Source of the DNA: Geomicrobium sediminis
GTDB taxonomy: Bacteria > Bacillota > Bacilli > Bacillales > Marinococcaceae
DNA length: 64,000 bases
NCBI RefSeq assembly: GCF_016908595.1
Contig: NZ_JAFBEC010000011.1
Location: 25,923-89,922 of the forward strand
Direction: 5' to 3'
Shown: in pieces, positions 62,660 to 64,000 of the stretch
Numbering within the stretch: the stretch's first letter is position 1
How the letters are laid out: each line of letters opens with the position of its first letter
Program-made: the position numbers and the translations under genes
Notes under the pieces: generated by a model
Told to the model about the DNA's origin: nothing
Databases searched by the model: none
What the model saw: the letters and a program-made list of their open reading frames with translations, nothing else

Positions 62660-62827
62660 TTATTGCGCAATCGAGTCTGCAATATTTTGGAACATTTCCA
62701 TAATGTTTGTCCCAAGTACAGTCAACGTAGCAATAGCTACAACAGCAACCAGGGCGAGAATTAACCCGTACTCACTCATTGATTGTCCCTTTTCATCATT
62801 CCAGAAGTTTTTTAAGAACTTTAACAT
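62660..62827 (-). CDS. flp: Flp family type IVb pilin
   Basis: A 55-residue prepilin. After a short basic leader (MLKFLKNFWNDEKGQ) comes SMSEYGLILALVAVVAIATL, which has the Flp features: Glu-Tyr pair at +4/+5 region, then a hydrophobic assembly helix; cleavage by a prepilin peptidase would be at the Gly before Gln. AAAGGAGG lies upstream of ATG 62827. Flp pilins form the filament of Tad pili used in adhesion and DNA uptake. Other tad genes are not in the window and would have to lie to the right or elsewhere. Confidence 0.85.
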   Translation of the reverse strand: MLKFLKNFWNDEKGQSMSEYGLILALVAVVAIATLTVLGTNIMEMFQNIADSIAQ

Positions 62828-62848
62828 TTTGATTTTTCCTCCTTTGAT

Positions 62849-64000
62849 TTAATTTCCAAACAATTTATTGAATCCATTACTAATGCCTTTACCGACACTC
62901 TTTGCTCCATCACTGATAGCATTACCGACACTCTTTGCTCCATCACTGATAGCATTACCGACACTCTTTACTCCATCAACTGTTGAATTCCAAGCTTTTG
63001 AAGCTTTGTCACCAACCCAACTAAGAGCTTTACCAATTGGCTCACGGTACCTAATTATTAATCCTCCAGCTGTAGCGACTAACCCCACGACCCCGGCTGT
63101 TACTGCAACTGGTGGGAAGAACATTGCTGCTGCAAATGCTGCTGAACCAACAGCATCTAAACCCGATCCGAATGAATCTAAATAATTTCCTTGAGTAGCA
63201 TGTTGAATCGATTCACCAACACTCAGTACGGAACCTGCAACACCGAGCCATCCACCTGTTCTTCTTAGAATTGTATCCATAGTAGTTGTCATAACACCCG
63301 GGGCATTAGTAGCTTGACCAACTTGTGGACTCATACCTTGACCTGCTTTGAAATCTTTCCAATCTTGCGTAAACGCTAACGCATTTGATGCATAGTCGGT
63401 CACATCACCTACCGCTCTCATACCTTGGTGGTTAACGTGGTCCACACCAGGCATAGCAATTGCAAAAGCCATATTGATTGTACCTAAAGCGTTTCTTGAG
63501 CCAGGTAAAGCTCCCAAGTTGTTTCCAAGTTGATCCGCTGTATTAACAATTGTATGGAAGTTACCAACAAGATTGCCAGTTGAACTTACAAAGTTATTGA
63601 CACCAGTTTGACTTTCACCCTCTGGGCGATGGCCGTACATAACAGCTCCAAAATTTTGTAAACCTTCACTTTGCGTCCACCTGGAGTAACCTTCCTGAAC
63701 ATCTTGTCTAATCGAAAGTGCGCTACCGTACATTTCAAGCAACTGCCGGTTAAAGTGGTGATTGGTCATTTGATTAGAGGTAGGAGCAAAATTAGGATAC
63801 ATAGGATCGCCATAATACTTTCCGCCTGGTCCCATTCCTGAATATCCTCCACCTGGACCTTGACCGCCTGGCCCCATTCCTGGATATCCTCCACCTGGAC
63901 CTTGACCGCCTGGTCCCATTCCTGGATATCCTCCACCTGGACCTTGACCGCCTGGTCCCATTCCTGGATATCCTCCACCTGGACCTTGACCGCCTGGTCC
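62849..64000 (-). CDS. Gly/Pro-repeat protein with membrane segment and C-terminal repeats, partial
   Basis: The frame is open through the right edge, giving 383 residues of the C-terminal part. It begins with at least three 14-residue repeats of the type GYPGMGPGGQGPGG, then a helical domain (about 75-270) without known signature, a long hydrophobic segment (VAVTAGVVGLVATAGGLIIRY, near 305-325) and a tail with 11-residue SVGNAISDGAK repeats. Such tails occur in secreted or membrane-interacting effector-like proteins. The pilin gene follows 21 bp downstream. The apparent Met start inside the repeats is not the true start. I do not recognise the family. Confidence 0.7.
   Translation of the reverse strand, partial: GPGGQGPGGGYPGMGPGGQGPGGGYPGMGPGGQGPGGGYPGMGPGGQGPGGGYSGMGPGGKYYGDPMYPNFAPTSNQMTNHHFNRQLLEMYGSALSIRQDVQEGYSRWTQSEGLQNFGAVMYGHRPEGESQTGVNNFVSSTGNLVGNFHTIVNTADQLGNNLGALPGSRNALGTINMAFAIAMPGVDHVNHQGMRAVGDVTDYASNALAFTQDWKDFKAGQGMSPQVGQATNAPGVMTTTMDTILRRTGGWLGVAGSVLSVGESIQHATQGNYLDSFGSGLDAVGSAAFAAAMFFPPVAVTAGVVGLVATAGGLIIRYREPIGKALSWVGDKASKAWNSTVDGVKSVGNAISDGAKSVGNAISDGAKSVGKGISNGFNKLFGN
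62891..62978. repeat. 33-bp coding direct repeats
   Basis: Two identical 33-bp units (62891-62923, 62924-62956) and a partial third encode the SVGNAISDGAK repeats. Identity at DNA level implies recent duplication or slippage. Confidence 0.85.
63837..64000. repeat. 42-bp coding minisatellite
   Basis: Units 63837-63878, 63879-63920, 63921-63962 and a partial fourth encode the Gly/Pro repeats; copies differ by only one or two bases. The array continues past the window. There are no spacers, so it is not a CRISPR. Confidence 0.92.

Noticed and set aside
63837..64000. Regular repeats resembling a CRISPR array
   Set aside because: Units of 42 bp follow each other without spacers and keep one reading frame, so this is a coding minisatellite.
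1..64000. Prophage, transposon or integrative island
   Set aside because: No integrase, transposase, phage structural gene, tRNA-linked attachment repeat or clear compositional break was seen.

Overview
The window reads as a chromosomal segment of an endospore-forming, low-to-moderate GC Firmicute of the Bacillaceae type, probably an alkaliphile or salt-tolerant species. Markers are SpoIIP, a sporulenol/squalene-hopene-type cyclase, a BclA-like surface protein, a Rap/Phr pair, HelD, a LexA (DinR)-type SOS operator, a THI-box riboswitch, NatAB/NatRK-like and OpuC-like transport, and strongly acidic exported proteins. No rRNA, tRNA, CRISPR array, insertion sequence or phage gene was seen. Genus is inferred, not proven.

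Layout. 0-5.5 kb: a valine-catabolic operon (acyl-CoA dehydrogenase, mmsB, mmsA running off the left edge) behind a textbook sigma-54 promoter, with its CBS-PAS-AAA+ activator gene just upstream and two copies of a shared palindromic element, one ahead of each unit. 5.5-11.7 kb: an NADP oxidoreductase; a three-gene unit of alpha/beta hydrolase, membrane-anchored MurF-like ligase and Ddl; nagA. 11.8-20.9 kb: a small protein, a Tet(L)-architecture MFS pump, an AlkX-type glycosylase, thiD under a TPP riboswitch, cardiolipin synthase, spoIIP, and an SOS-controlled Y-family polymerase with a YolD-like partner. 21-27.3 kb: NatAB-type exporter divergent from a LytTR two-component pair, then a single-permease OpuC-type osmoprotectant importer.

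27.6-38.4 kb: helD, a candidate small RNA, an amidohydrolase, the terpene cyclase, a VanZ-like protein, an acyl reductase-like SDR with a fatty aldehyde dehydrogenase, and a DASS carboxylate transporter separated from them by a perfect 22-bp palindrome that matches a cre site. 38.4-47.9 kb: a BclA-like protein, a complete BceRSAB-type peptide-antibiotic sensing module with a BceR-type box, a DUF1206 protein, two KdpD-Usp-like paralogues, and a BcrAB-like exporter. 48-58 kb: StrF-like glycosyltransferase, MFS pump, DoxX-like protein, aldo/keto reductase, acyl-CoA synthetase, LysR regulator divergent from a CoA-transferase/thiolase operon, and a zinc alcohol dehydrogenase. 58.3-59.5 kb: rap with a short phr gene.

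59.5-64 kb: the most unusual part. A minus-strand cluster encodes a Gly/Pro-repeat protein with a membrane segment (runs off the right edge), a 55-residue Flp-type pilin, a 51-residue membrane protein, a protein with the layout of the type VII secretion component EssB/YukC, and a VWA lipoprotein. A Flp pilin next to an EssB-like protein suggests a Tad-like pilus or surface machine with an unfamiliar envelope component. The cluster continues beyond the window.
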